Origin: Flavobacteriales bacterium
Lineage (GTDB): Bacteria; Bacteroidota; Bacteroidia; Flavobacteriales_F; PHOS-HE28
Length of the DNA: 64,000 bases
Direction: 5' to 3'
Assembly: GCA_016705545.1 (NCBI GenBank)
Contig: JADIYA010000014.1
Span: forward strand, 1 to 64,000
Made by a program: the position numbers and the translations under genes. Below, piece after piece: positions 44,780-55,062 of the stretch; within the stretch, counting starts at the first letter, position 1, and the number at the start of each line of letters is the position of its first letter. A model generated the notes under the pieces. It searched no databases. It worked only from the letters and a program-made list of their open reading frames with translations, and had not been told where the DNA came from.

Positions 44780-45074
44780 GCTGTCCGCGGGATGAACAGC
44801 GGAGTGCGTTGGCGTTGGGGGAGTGATGGGCGGTTAACCGCAACCATTGCCCGCCTTTGACCGACAGGCACAAGAACCGCGGGGGCCGCGCAACCCATGT
44901 GGAGGTCCTGAAGCACCGGTCCGATCGTCACCGCGCCGAGTCCGCTGCACCTCCCCGATCCGGGTGATGATGCGCGACGGCAAGCGCACTGCGCGCTCAG
45001 AGCTTGACCCGCACCCATAACGCGGATATGACCTTCATCACGCAAGCAACGCTGGTGCCAGCTATTTTTGCGCG
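44780..45074. other. Intergenic junction between permease cluster and metal efflux module
   Basis: A 295-bp gap between divergent genes. It contains the promoter box at 45063-45070 and an 11-base sequence ATGCGCGACGG (44970-44980) that recurs inverted at 51267-51277 on the other side of the module. No gene, tRNA or transposase remnant is seen. Confidence 0.5.
45063..45070 (+). promoter_or_regulatory. TAnnTTTG promoter box immediately before the metal efflux operon
   Basis: TATTTTTG ends 4 nt before the GTG at 45075, implying a nearly leaderless message. Confidence 0.5.
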
Positions 45075-45467
45075 GTGAAGCCCCGCATCTGGTTCCTATT
45101 GCCCGTCCTTTGGGTGCAAGGGTTCTTGGTCAGCCCTGACCTGATGAGGCTCCCTATTCTCTTCGTGCATTACTTGGAGCATAAGGCCGATTCCGAGGAT
45201 CTCGACCTCGCATCGTTCATCGCGCTGCACTACACGGACGAAGAGCACCATGCTCAGGATCACAGCGGCCACGAGAATCTCCCCTTTCACCACCATCACG
45301 GGGCTGGAATGGATCATGCATCGTCCAACGTGTTCGCCAACGAACCCCTGCGCCAAGTGAGTTTCCCCGCGCTTTCCGCTCTTTCGCCCATAGCGCTGCC
45401 CTACGACCAGGATGTGCTCGCTGGACACCATCCGGAGCTCCTGCGCCCGCCTCGAGCCCAGGCCTGA
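45075..45467 (+). CDS. Small His-rich protein at the head of the metal efflux operon
   Basis: A 130-residue protein starting with GTG. A hydrophobic N-terminus (IWFLLPVLWVQGFLVSPDLMRLPILF) is followed by HYLEHKADSEDLDLASFIALHY and a His/Asp/Glu-rich segment (DEEHHAQDHSGHENLPFHHHHGAGMDH). I recall small proteins with HYxEHKxE, FxxLHY and LPF motifs in front of CusA/CzcA-type genes in other Bacteroidota; their function is not known to me. The His cluster suggests binding of divalent metal, perhaps in the periplasm. A promoter box lies directly upstream and the pump gene begins 95 bp downstream. Confidence 0.72.
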   Translation: MKPRIWFLLPVLWVQGFLVSPDLMRLPILFVHYLEHKADSEDLDLASFIALHYTDEEHHAQDHSGHENLPFHHHHGAGMDHASSNVFANEPLRQVSFPALSALSPIALPYDQDVLAGHHPELLRPPRAQA

Positions 45468-45562
45468 TCCCAGGCCGGTCACAGCGCTGTTCTCTGTTCC
45501 GGTCGACCCGTTGATCCGCCTCGTGCGGTACGCGGTGTTTCAACCTCTAACGGAATACTTCC

Positions 45563-48500
45563 ATGCTGGACCGCATCATCGCATTCTCCATCAAGCAGAA
45601 GCTCATCGTAGGGCTTCTGGTACTGGGCCTGATCGGCTGGGGCGCCTACAACGTCACCCAACTGCCGATCGACGCCGTGCCCGACATCACCAACAACCAG
45701 GTGCAGGTGATCACCGTGAGCCCCGCGCTGGGCGCCGGCGACATCGAGCGCCTGATCACCTTCCCCATTGAGCAGGCCACGCGCAACGTGCCGGGCATCA
45801 TCGAGCAGCGAAGCTTCAGCCGCTTCGGGCTTTCACTCGTCACCATCGTGTTCGACGACGCCACGGATGTGTACTGGGCACGCCAACAGGTCACCGAACG
45901 ACTGGCGCAGATCACCATCCCGGAATCCTTGGGTAAGCCTGAACTGGGGCCCGTTTCCAGTGGTCTCGGCGAGATCTTCCAATACGTGGTGAAGCCCAAG
46001 CCCGGCTACGAAGGCAAGTACGATGCATCGGAGCTGCGCACCATCCAGGACTGGATCGTAAGGCGTCAGCTCATCGGCACCGAGGGTGTGGCCGATGTGA
46101 GCAGCTTCGGCGGCAAACTGAAGCAGTACGAGATCGCCGTTGACCCCGAACGACTAGGTGCCATGGGCATCACCATCGCGGATGTGTTCGATGCCGTGGC
46201 CCGCAACAACGCCAACACCGGCGGGGCGTACATCGAAACAGGACCGTCCATGCTCTTCATCCGTACCGAGGGCCTCATCGCGGACATGGAGGCCATCCGC
46301 ACCATCCAGGTGAAGGTGCTGCCGGACCATACGCCGGTGCTCTTGCATGATGTGGCGGAAGTGCGCTTGGGCACCGCCACGCGCTACGGTGCCATGACCT
46401 ACAACGACGAAGGCGAAGCGGCCGGAGCGGTGGTGATGATGCTGAAGGGCGCCAACTCCAGCGAGGTCATCAAGCACGTGAAGGAGCGCATCGCGCAGAT
46501 CGAAAAGACACTGCCTGAAGGCGTGACCATCGAGCCCTTCCTGGACCGCACCAAAATGGTGAACAACGCCATCCACACCGTGGGAAACGAACCTGCTGGA
46601 AGGCGCGCTGATCGTGGTGCTGATCCTGGTGTTCTTCCTGGCCAACCTGCGCGCGGGCCTGGTGGTGGCCTCGGTGATCCCGCTGGCCATGCTGTTCGCC
46701 GTGATCATGATGAACATGTTCGGTGTGAGCGGCAACCTGATGAGCCTGGGCGCCCTGGACTTCGGGCTGATCGTGGACGGCGCGGTGATCATCGTGGAGG
46801 CCGTGCTGCATCGGCTTCATGGTCACGGTCATGGGCTGGGGACCGGCCGGCTGGACCAGAAGCGCATGGATGAAGTGGTGCGCGGATCCGCCAGCCGCAT
46901 GATGAACTCCGCCATGTTCGGCCAGGTGATCATCCTCATCGTGTACCTGCCGATCCTTTCGCTGCAGGGCATCGAGGGCAAGATGTTCAAGCCCATGGCA
47001 CAGACCGTGGCCTTCGCCGTGCTGGGCGCCGCGATCCTCTCGCTGACCTACGTGCCCATGATGAGCGCGATGTTCCTCAGCAAAAAGCTCGACCCACCGG
47101 CGACATGGACCGACCGCATGATGGAACGCCTCGGGAAGTTCTACCGCACGTGGTTGGACAAGGCCATCCTGAAGCCCATGCGCCTGGTGGTCGCTGCGGT
47201 GGTGTTGCTCGTGGTGGCCGGCGGCATCATGGCGGCCATGGGCGGTGAGTTCATCCCCGAACTGGAGGAGGGCGACTTCGCGATCGACACACGACTCCTC
47301 ACGGGCAGCTCGCTTACCAACACCGTGGAGACCTGCCAGAAGGCGGCCGGCATGCTGAAGGACCAGTACCCCGAAGTGGAGAAGGTGGTGGCCAAGATCG
47401 GCAGCGGCGAGATCCCCACCGACCCCATGCCCATCGAGGCGGCGGACATGATGGTGATCCTGAAACCCAAGAAGGACTGGACCAGCGCGAAGACCTTCGA
47501 TGAACTGGCCGAGAAGATGGGCAGCACCCTGAGCGTGTTGCCCGGTGTCACCTTCGGATTCCAATACCCCGTGCAGATGCGCTTCAACGAACTGATGACC
47601 GGTGCCCGCCAGGACGTGGTGTGCAAGATCTACGGCGAGGACCTCGACACCCTGGCCGCCTACGCCCACAAGCTGGGTGAACTGGTGAGCAGCGTGGAAG
47701 GCGCGAAGGACCTCTACGTGGAGACCGTGGGCGGCCTGCCGCAGATCGTGGTGACCCATCACCGCGCCGCACTGGCCCGCTATGGGCTGGACGTGGAAGC
47801 GGTGAACGACGTGGTGCGCACGGCCTTCGCGGGAAGCGTTGCGGGTCAGGTGTTCGAGGGTGAACGACGTTTCGACCTCGTAGTGCGGGCGCGTTCACAG
47901 AGCCGGTCGGACCTCAGCGATGTGCAGCGCCTGCTGGTGCCCACGCCCATGGGCAAGCCCGTACCGCTCTCGATACTCGCCGATGTGCGCATTGAAGATG
48001 GGCCGAACCAGGTGCAGCGGGAGGATGCGAAGCGCCGGATCACTGTGGGCTTCAATGTGCGCGGCCGTGATGTGCAGAGCATCGTGGAGGAACTGCAGGG
48101 CAAGGTGGATGCACAACTGGACCTGCCTGTGGGCTACTACACCACCTACGGCGGTGCCTTCGAGAACCTCGTGGAGGCCAAGAAGCGCCTGGTGGTGGTG
48201 GTGCCACTGGCCCTGTTGCTGATCCTGCTGCTGCTCTACTTCGCCTTCGGCTCCCTGAAGCTGAGCCTGCTCGTCTTCAGCGCGGTGCCGCTCTCCGCGA
48301 TCGGCGGCGTGTTCGCATTGGCGGGACGGGGCATGCCCTTCAGCATTTCGGCGGGAGTTGGCTTCATTGCGTTGTTCGGTGTGGCGGTGCTCAACGGCAT
48401 CGTGCTGATCAGCGAGTTCGAGCACCTGGCCAAGAGCGGGCTGAAGGACGTGGCCGAACGCATCAGGCAGGGCACCGCGACACGATTGCGTCCGGTGCTG

Positions 48501-49955
48501 ATGACCGCCAGCGTGGCCTCCCTGGGCTTCCTGCCCATGGCCTTGAGCAACGGCGCTGGTGCGGAAGTGCAACGCCCCTTGGCCACGGTGGTCATCGGCG
48601 GCCTCATCACCGCCACCTTCCTTACCCTCTTCGTGCTGCCCTCGCTCTACATGCTGGCCTTCCGCAAGGCGAAGAACGGAGGGACGAAAGGCCCGAAGAC
48701 CGCAGTGGCCATGATCCTGCTCACCTTGCTCGGTGCCCCGCTGGCCACGAACGCGCAAACGACCGTGCTGCCCATCACCCTGGAACAGGCGGTGGACAGT
48801 GCCCTTCGGAACAACCTCTACCTGAAGGGCGCGGCACTGCGCAGCGAGGCCGAGGAAGCGCTCATCGGCAGTGGATGGGACCTGCCGCAGACCAACATCG
48901 ACTTCGAGTACGGACAGGTCAACACCAACGCGAACGACGACCGCATCAGCCTTTCGCAGAGCCTGTCCTTTCCCACGGTCTATGCGCAACGGCGGAAGAT
49001 GTTGAAGCACAACGCGGCCGGTGTCCGCTGGGAACAGGCGCTGCGCCAACGCGAAGTGCGCACACAGGTGAAGCAGAGCTACCACGAGGTGCTCGTGCTC
49101 CGCGAACAGATGCGCCTGCTCCAAGAAGCGGACAGCATTTACACGCTGGCCGTCACCGGTGAGGAGCAGCGCTTCGACCTGGGCTCCAGCAACGTGCTGC
49201 AACGCGCCACCGCCCGCACACAAGCGATGCTGATGCGCGCCCGCGTTCAACAGGTGAAGGCCGACCTGGAACAGGCCCGCACCAGGCTCACGCAGTTGGT
49301 GAACCTGTCGAGCACGCCGATCTCACCCACGGTGATCCTCGAACCCCAGCCCATCCCGCTCAAGCAGCTACCCCCGGTGATGCCCAGCGACTCGGCCGTT
49401 CAGCTGCACCCCGTGATCCGCGCCGCGAACGAGCAGATGGCCGCCGCCGATGCCCGTTGGCGCATGGAACGCTCCACCCTGCTGCCGAACCTCACGCTCG
49501 GGGTGTCGTCCATGACGCTGTACCAGTCGCCGTCCGTGCCCGATGGCTCGCTGATCTACGGGCGCGATGAACGCTTCACCATGGTCCGTGCCGGCATCGG
49601 TGTGCCCTTGTTCTTCGGCGCGCAGTCCGCACGCAACAAGGCCGCCCGCATTGACACCGAACGCGCCACCAACGAGACCGCGGCCCTGACACAGGAGATC
49701 CGCACCCAGCTGCAACAAGCGCAGCAACGCTACACCGCCCAACTCGCCCGCGTGGAGGCCTTCGAACAAGGGGCCACGCAGGAAGCCGAGCAACTTCGCC
49801 GCTCCGCGGAGGAAGCCTACCTCAATGGCCAGATCGACCGGCTCGAATGGAGTTTGCTCACCGGCCAGTCCATCACCCTTTCCATGGAATACCTCGATGC
49901 GCTCCGGGCCCTCGGCCGCGCCAGCATCGAGCTCAACGCCTTCAACGAACAATGA
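45563..49955 (+). CDS. Heavy-metal RND efflux pump fused to a TolC-like outer-membrane domain, one frameshift
   Basis: About 1463 residues after correction. Residues 1-1050 are a CzcA/CusA-type RND pump: LDRIIAFSIKQKLIVG at the start, and the TM4 motif LGALDFGLIVDGAVIIVE. The DFG-x3-DGA form fits pumps for divalent cations such as zinc, cobalt, cadmium or nickel better than copper pumps. After TM12 (TFLTLFVLPSLYMLAF) comes a second signal-like segment (TAVAMILLTLLGAPLATNAQ, about 1048-1067), then an outer-membrane efflux protein of about 390 residues (ITLEQAVDSALRNN, DRISLSQSLSFP, long coiled coils). The frame breaks at the G-run 46582-46584; deleting one G restores HTVETNLLEGALIVVLILVFF. Such fusions occur in Bacteroidota. 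The stop overlaps the adaptor start (ATGA). Confidence 0.9.
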
Positions 49956-51154
49956 TCCCCCCACGCATCATGCGTCAGCACAATTCAATTCAGCACGTTC
50001 GACCCAGTGGGTCGATGCTACAAGTGCTTCTTGGTAGCACCTGCGCTACACTACTAACGCTTGCTTCCTGTACAACGGCGGAACCACCGACGGATGCTGT
50101 TGCGCCCGCATCGTCCGAAACCACGGTCAGCCTCACTGCCGACCAGTTGAAGAACGCCGGCATCGTCACGGGCAAGGCTGAGCGACGCTCATTGGGTCTG
50201 TTGATGCCCGTGCAGGGCGTGGTGGACGTGCCACCGCAGAACCTCGTGAGCATCAGCGCACCGCTCGGCGGCTACCTGCGCTCCACGGACCTGCTGCCCG
50301 GCATGGAGATCCAGAAGGGGCAGACGCTCGCCATCATGGAAGATCCGCGCTTCATCCAGCTTCAACAAGACTACCTGGTGACCGAAGGCAAGGTGAAGAT
50401 GCTCACGCAGGACTTCGAACGGCAGAAGGCCCTTAACGCCTCCAAGACCACCAGCGACAAGGTGTTCCAGGAAGCCACCGCAGAGCTCAACACACAGAAG
50501 GTCACCTTGCGCTCGCTGGGCGAACAGCTGCGGCTCATCGGGGTGGATCCGACCGCGCTCACCTCGGAGAGCATCTCGCGCAGCGTGGCCCTTCGCTCGC
50601 CCATCCACGGCTGGGTGGCGAAGGTGAATGTGAACATTGGGCGTTACGTGCAACCCACGGACATCCTCTTCGAACTGGTGGACCCGAAGGACATCCACCT
50701 TGCGTTGACGGTCTTCGAGAAAGACCTACCACATGTGCGGGTCGGCCAGGAAGTGCACGCACGGCCCACGGCACATCCCGATGACGAGTACGAGGCCGAG
50801 GTGATCCTCGTGGGCCGCAGCCTCGACGCGGACCGCAGCACCATCGTGCACTGCCACTTCACCAAGACCCACAAGGACCTGGTACCCGGCATGGCCATGA
50901 GCGCCACGCTCGAGATCGAGACCGATACCGTGTGGTGCGTGCCCGAAGAGGCCGTGGTGCGCAGCGGCGAAGGTCAGGCCGTGTTCACCGCCAACGTGGA
51001 CGGCAGCTACACCATGGTGCCCGTCACCACCGGGGCGAACGAGTACGGTTACTTCGAGCTCGTGGATCCCGGCGCTGAACTCCGGCAACGGTCATTGGTG
51101 GTCAAGGGTGCGTACAGCCTGCTCTCGACGCTGAAGAACAGCGGGGAGGAATGA
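49952..51154 (+). CDS. Periplasmic adaptor of heavy-metal RND efflux (CzcB/CusB type), lipoprotein
   Basis: A 400-residue membrane-fusion protein. A lipobox LTLASC at about residue 40 follows an N-terminus longer than usual; the start overlaps the pump stop (ATGA), which supports 49952. Adaptor domains are visible: NLVSISAPLGGYLRSTDLLPGMEIQKGQTL (lipoyl-like half), an alpha-hairpin (FIQLQQDYLVTEGKVKMLTQDFERQKAL), RSPIHGWVAKVNVNIGRYV (second lipoyl half), a beta-barrel with VTVFEKDLPHVRVGQEV-like strands, and VPEEAVVRSGEGQAVF. It links the inner-membrane pump to the outer-membrane channel, which here is fused to the pump. No C-terminal metal-chaperone domain is present. Confidence 0.9.
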   Translation: MIPPRIMRQHNSIQHVRPSGSMLQVLLGSTCATLLTLASCTTAEPPTDAVAPASSETTVSLTADQLKNAGIVTGKAERRSLGLLMPVQGVVDVPPQNLVSISAPLGGYLRSTDLLPGMEIQKGQTLAIMEDPRFIQLQQDYLVTEGKVKMLTQDFERQKALNASKTTSDKVFQEATAELNTQKVTLRSLGEQLRLIGVDPTALTSESISRSVALRSPIHGWVAKVNVNIGRYVQPTDILFELVDPKDIHLALTVFEKDLPHVRVGQEVHARPTAHPDDEYEAEVILVGRSLDADRSTIVHCHFTKTHKDLVPGMAMSATLEIETDTVWCVPEEAVVRSGEGQAVFTANVDGSYTMVPVTTGANEYGYFELVDPGAELRQRSLVVKGAYSLLSTLKNSGEE

Positions 51155-51305
51155 AGTTGACCAACCGAGCCTCGACCCATTGGTCCGCCACACTCGACCG
51201 TGAAGCGGAATGCATGACGTCGGACGCATCATATCGGCCAGTCCAAGGGTGCATCACCCCTGCAGACCGTCGCGCATAACGGAATGGTGCGTGCGCCGAC
51301 GCGGA

Positions 51306-52001
51306 TCAAAGCAGCGTCTGCACTGGCACATTCCCCTCCACCACCTTGCCATCGAGCAATTTGATCGTGCGCTGTGCGTAGCCCGCATCACGCATGCTGT
51401 GGGTAACGATGATGATCGTGGTGCCTGCCTTATTCAACTCGGTGAGCAGGCCCATCACCTCCTCGCCCATGGCGCTGTCGAGGTTGCCCGTGGGCTCATC
51501 CGCGAGGATGAGCCTGGGTGCGTTCACCACGGCGCGCGCGATGGCCACGCGTTGTTGCTGGCCGCCGCTGAGCTGCTGCGGGAAGTGCTTGGCGCGATGC
51601 GCGATGCTCATGCGATCCATGGCTTCCTGCACGCGCTGCTTGCGCTCGCCCTTGGGCATGCTCGTGTAGATCAAGGGCAGCTCGATGTTCTCGGCGACCG
51701 TCAATTCATCGATCAGGTTGAAGCTCTGGAACACGAAGCCGATGGTGCTCTTTCGGACCTCGGCGCGCCTGCGCTCATTGTAGCCGCTCACGTCCTCACC
51801 GTTGACGAAGTACTGCCCGCTGCTGGGCGAATCGAGCAGGCCGATGATATTGAGCAGCGTGGACTTGCCGCAGCCGCTGGGGCCCATGATGGCCACGAAT
51901 TCGCCTTGGGCGATGGAGATGCTCACCTCGTTCAACGCGGTGGTCTCGATGGCATCGGTGCGGTAGATCTTCGAGAGGTTCTGGGTTTTCAGGAGGCTCA
52001 T
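51306..52001 (-). CDS. ABC transporter ATP-binding protein, LolD/MacB type
   Basis: A 231-residue ATPase subunit. Walker A GPSGCGKS (about residues 40-47), Q-loop FVFQSFNLIDELTVAENIELPL, signature QLSGGQQQRVAIARA, Walker B LILADEPTGNLD and H-loop VTHSM are all intact. The LolD/MacB subgroup is marked by NLIDELTVxENxxLPL and LDSxxGxEVMxLL. It follows the HlyD adaptor by 37 bp on the same strand. Its natural partners are the MacB-type permeases at 39732 and 42327, now about 6.5 kb downstream past the inserted metal-efflux operon. The convergent gap of 151 bp holds a short AGGGTG/CACCCT hairpin. Confidence 0.93.
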   Translation of the reverse strand: MSLLKTQNLSKIYRTDAIETTALNEVSISIAQGEFVAIMGPSGCGKSTLLNIIGLLDSPSSGQYFVNGEDVSGYNERRRAEVRKSTIGFVFQSFNLIDELTVAENIELPLIYTSMPKGERKQRVQEAMDRMSIAHRAKHFPQQLSGGQQQRVAIARAVVNAPRLILADEPTGNLDSAMGEEVMGLLTELNKAGTTIIIVTHSMRDAGYAQRTIKLLDGKVVEGNVPVQTLL

Positions 52002-52038
52002 GGTTCTGGGGTTTGTCGGGGCCGGTCAGATCCGGCCC

Positions 52039-53283
52039 TTATTGGATCAAGAGTTCATCGGCGTCATTGAAAGCGGCATACCGGCTGGTCACTACGCGGT
52101 CACCGGGTGCGAGCCCTTCGAGCACTTCGTACATCTCGGGATTCTGGCGACCGAGCCTCACATCGCGCTTGGTGGCCTTGCCTTCGGCATCCACCGCGTA
52201 CACCCATTGCCCACCGGTGTCCTGGAAGAAAGGCCCGCGCGGCAGCATCACCGCTTGCATGTCCTCGCTGAGCTGCAAGCGTACTTGGAAGGTCTGGCCA
52301 CGACGCACATCGGGACTCACACCAACGAAGCGCAGATCAACATCGAACTCACCATTGCTCACCTCGGGATACACCTTGAAGATCTCAATCGCGTGCTCCT
52401 GACCCGCATGCGTGAAGGTGCCCTGCAATCCGATGCTCACCCGGCTCACGTAATGCTCGGGGATCCGTGCGCGCACCTTGAAGCTCTCGAGCACGTCGAT
52501 CTGCGCGAGGCGCTCGCCGCGCTGCTTGGTCTGGCCCAGCTCCGCATTCAATCCGCTGAGCTGGCCATCGATGGGCGCCTTGATCACCAGGTTCTGCAGG
52601 TTGTCGCGCAGGAAGGCGAGGTTCTGATCGATGAGGGCGAGGTTGCTGGTGATGCTGCCCACCTGACTGAAGCGGAAGAGCGAATCGCTGCGCACGTTGG
52701 CCGCCACGAGCTTGCGCTTCTCGCGCATGTAATGGAGGTTCTCCAGGCTGCTCAGGTACGCGTTGCGCGCGAGCAGCGAATCCTTCACCAAGCGGTCGTC
52801 AACGCGCTGGTCCCGCTCCAAGCGCTTCAGGTCCTTCTCGAGGTTGAGCAGCTCATCGCGCAGCCGCGTGGTTTGCTGATCCATGGCGAGACGCGTGTTG
52901 CGCAGGTTGTTCTGCTGATCGAGCAATTGCGCCTCGCGGTTGATGGCATCCATGTGCAGCTGCGGATTGCTCAACTCGATGATGGGCTGGCCGGCACTCA
53001 CCATGCTGCCGTCCTCCACGAAACGGTGCTTCACCGTGCCGCCTTCGAGCGCATCGAGGAAGACGGTCTGGATGGGCTGCACCGTGCCGGTGACCGGAAT
53101 GAACTCCTTGAAGAGGCCCTGCTGCACCGTGCCGACGGTGACCTTGGCCGCCTCCACCCGCACACGCGACCGCCCCAGCCCGGTGGACAGCGCAACCAGC
53201 GCGACCAGCACCAACAGTCCAACGCCGGAAGCGTAGAGCAAGCGGCGCCGCCTGGCAGGCCGGGTATCGATGGCGCGATCCAT
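52039..53283 (-). CDS. HlyD/MacA-type periplasmic adaptor
   Basis: A 414-residue membrane-fusion protein anchored by one N-terminal span (LLYASGVGLLVLVALVALS, about residues 15-33). It shows a barrel-sandwich half (FIPVTGTVQPIQTVFLDA, GGTVKHRFVEDGSMVSAGQPII), a long coiled coil (about 110-215), the return half (LVIKAPIDGQLSGLNAELGQ) and a beta-barrel with RIPEHYVSRVSIGLQGTF, then ALEGLAPGDRVV-like sequence near the end. It works with the ABC ATPase downstream and the split-off permeases, and would span the periplasm to an outer-membrane channel. Confidence 0.9.
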   Translation of the reverse strand: MDRAIDTRPARRRRLLYASGVGLLVLVALVALSTGLGRSRVRVEAAKVTVGTVQQGLFKEFIPVTGTVQPIQTVFLDALEGGTVKHRFVEDGSMVSAGQPIIELSNPQLHMDAINREAQLLDQQNNLRNTRLAMDQQTTRLRDELLNLEKDLKRLERDQRVDDRLVKDSLLARNAYLSSLENLHYMREKRKLVAANVRSDSLFRFSQVGSITSNLALIDQNLAFLRDNLQNLVIKAPIDGQLSGLNAELGQTKQRGERLAQIDVLESFKVRARIPEHYVSRVSIGLQGTFTHAGQEHAIEIFKVYPEVSNGEFDVDLRFVGVSPDVRRGQTFQVRLQLSEDMQAVMLPRGPFFQDTGGQWVYAVDAEGKATKRDVRLGRQNPEMYEVLEGLAPGDRVVTSRYAAFNDADELLIQ

Positions 53284-53371
53284 GAACGGGGGACCACAAG
53301 GTTCCCGAACCCGCGCTCAGGGCGGAAGAACTATGTGCGGGGCGGATAGCCCTGTGACGAATGGTTTCGCC

Positions 53372-53797
53372 TTACCAGACGAAGGGCAGCAAGCGTTTCA
53401 CGCCCAACATCCGCTGCGGATAATCGGGGTGCCGCTGGGTGAGGAGCGCTTCCTCGTGCTTGACCTTCAGGATGAGCACAACCAAGCAGACCATCAATGT
53501 CGACCAGCGAATGGCGCTCGGCGCACCGAAGGCCAACGCAGCGCCGCAGAGCAGCACCGCCGTGTACATCGGGTGGCGCACAAAACGGTAAATGCCTTGA
53601 ACGCTCAGCGCATTCGTGGCGCGCGGATCGGGCATCACCGTGAGGTTATGGCCGCCGAGTGATACAGCCGCCCAAGCAAGGATGAGAAAACCGAGTGCGA
53701 AGAGCATCCATGCCCACCACGGCAATTGCCAAGAGCCGCCCAACGCCAGCGCGCCGATGCAGGTGAACTGCGCAATGACGAGCGGAATCGATCGCAT
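53372..53797 (-). CDS. Membrane methyltransferase family protein (isoprenylcysteine/PEMT type)
   Basis: A 141-residue membrane protein with four hydrophobic spans and the conserved C-terminal block GIYRFVRHPMYTAVLLCG, later KVKHEEALLTQRHPDYPQ, shared by isoprenylcysteine carboxyl methyltransferases, phospholipid methyltransferases and NnrU-like proteins. The RHPxY and EE-x2-L motifs bind S-adenosylmethionine in this superfamily. The true acceptor is unknown; bacterial members rarely have prenylated substrates. It begins 6 bp after the pdhC stop and is probably read from the same transcript. Confidence 0.82.
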   Translation of the reverse strand: MRSIPLVIAQFTCIGALALGGSWQLPWWAWMLFALGFLILAWAAVSLGGHNLTVMPDPRATNALSVQGIYRFVRHPMYTAVLLCGAALAFGAPSAIRWSTLMVCLVVLILKVKHEEALLTQRHPDYPQRMLGVKRLLPFVW

Positions 53798-53803
53798 GCG
53801 CGA

Positions 53804-55049
53804 TCAGATGGCACCCGCCCCAAGCAGCAAGGCAGGTTCCTCCAGCAACCCTTTGAAAGTGTTGAGGAAGGCAGCACCGGTAGCGCCATCCACCACGCGG
53901 TGGTCGCAGCTCAGGGTAACCTTCATGGTGTGGCCGGGCACGATGGCCCCGCTGCGCACCACGGGCTTCTCCATGATGCCGCCCACGGCCAGGATGCAGG
54001 CATCGGGCGGGTTGATGATGGCGGTGAACTCCTCGATGCCGAACATGCCAAGGTTGGAGATGGTGAAGGTGTTGCCCTCCCAGTCCTGTGGCTGCAATTT
54101 CTTCTCCTTGGCCTTCTTCGCGAAGTCGCGCACTTCCGCGCCGATGGCGCAGCGGTTTGCTATCGGCGAAGCGAACGACGGGAACGAGCAAGCCCTCCTC
54201 CACCGCGACGGCCACGCCGATGTGCACGTGCTGGTTGAAGCGGATGCGGTCGCCGAGCCACGAGCTGTTCACCTTGTGGTGCTGCTTCAATGCAACTGCG
54301 ACGCCTTTGATCACGAGGTCGTTGAAGGAGATCTTGTCGGGCGCGATGCTCTTGTTGATGGCTTCGCGCACGGCCATGGCGCGCTCCATGTCGATCTCGA
54401 TCGTGAGGTAGAAGTGCGGCGCGGTGAACTTGCTCTCGGCCAGACGGCGCGCGATGGTCTTGCGCATCTGGCTCACCTCCACCTCGGTGAAGGCCTCCAC
54501 CTGCGGTGCACTGTACGCCCCGCCACTGCCGCGATGGTTCTCGATGTCGCTCTTGGTCACGCGTCCATCGGGGCCGCTGCCACGCACGCGGCTGATGTCG
54601 ATGCCCTTCTCCTCGGCCAAGTGCTTCGCGAGCGGACTGGCTTTCAAGCGGCCGTTGGATGATACAGGGGCTGCAGGGGCAGGGGCAGGAGCAGGGGCAA
54701 GTGGCCTCGCTGCCTCCTGCGCCTGCACCTGTGCCTTGGGTTCTTCCTTCACCTCCGCCTTTTTCGGCGCTTCGGAAGCCGCGCTTGCAAGCAGGGCCGT
54801 GATGTCCTCCCCTTCCTTCCCGAACACGGCAAGGATGCTATCAACCGCAGCGCTCTTGCCAGCGGGCACGCCGATGTGCAGCAGCACGCCATCCACCGGG
54901 CTCTCAAAGTCCATGGTGGCCTTGTCGGTCTCGATCTCGGCGAGCAGGTCGCCGGTCTTCAGTTTGTCGCCCACGTTCTTGTGCCACTTGCTGAGACCGC
55001 CTTCGGTCATGGTGTCGCTCAGCTTGGGCATGCGGATGATCTCGGCCAT
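53804..55049 (-). CDS. pdhC: Pyruvate dehydrogenase E2 (dihydrolipoyl acetyltransferase), one frameshift
   Basis: About 414 residues after correction. Domain order: a lipoyl domain (1-80) with the lipoylated Lys in ETDKATMDFES, an Ala/Pro/Glu-rich linker (about 90-130), a peripheral subunit-binding domain (KASPLAKHLAEEKGIDISRV, RVTKSDIEN), and the catalytic domain with the C-terminal SCDHRVVDGATGAAF (catalytic His and Asp). The frame breaks at the G-run 54146-54147; removing one base gives ADSKPLRIGAEVRDFAKKA, the usual family sequence. Breakage of so central a gene points to read error. It forms the core of the complex with E1-alpha at 55491; E1-beta and E3 are not in the window. Confidence 0.9.
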
Positions 55050-55062
55050 GATTGCTTGCTCG

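Noticed and set aside
46470..47762. Long minus-strand open frame opposite the RND pump
   Set aside because: His/Gln-rich composition typical of the reverse complement of a GC-rich gene; the plus strand encodes a clear pump.
49847..49951. Upstream start for the RND adaptor
   Set aside because: Would overlap the channel domain by over 100 bp; the ATGA overlap at 49952 is the better start.
44970..51277. 11-bp inverted repeats as transposon ends of the metal-efflux module
   Set aside because: A third copy of the same 11-mer at 37867 and the absence of any transposase or target-site duplication make chance plausible; kept only as a side note.
52000..53349. Long plus-strand open frame opposite the HlyD adaptor
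   Set aside because: No family resemblance; mirror of the adaptor gene.
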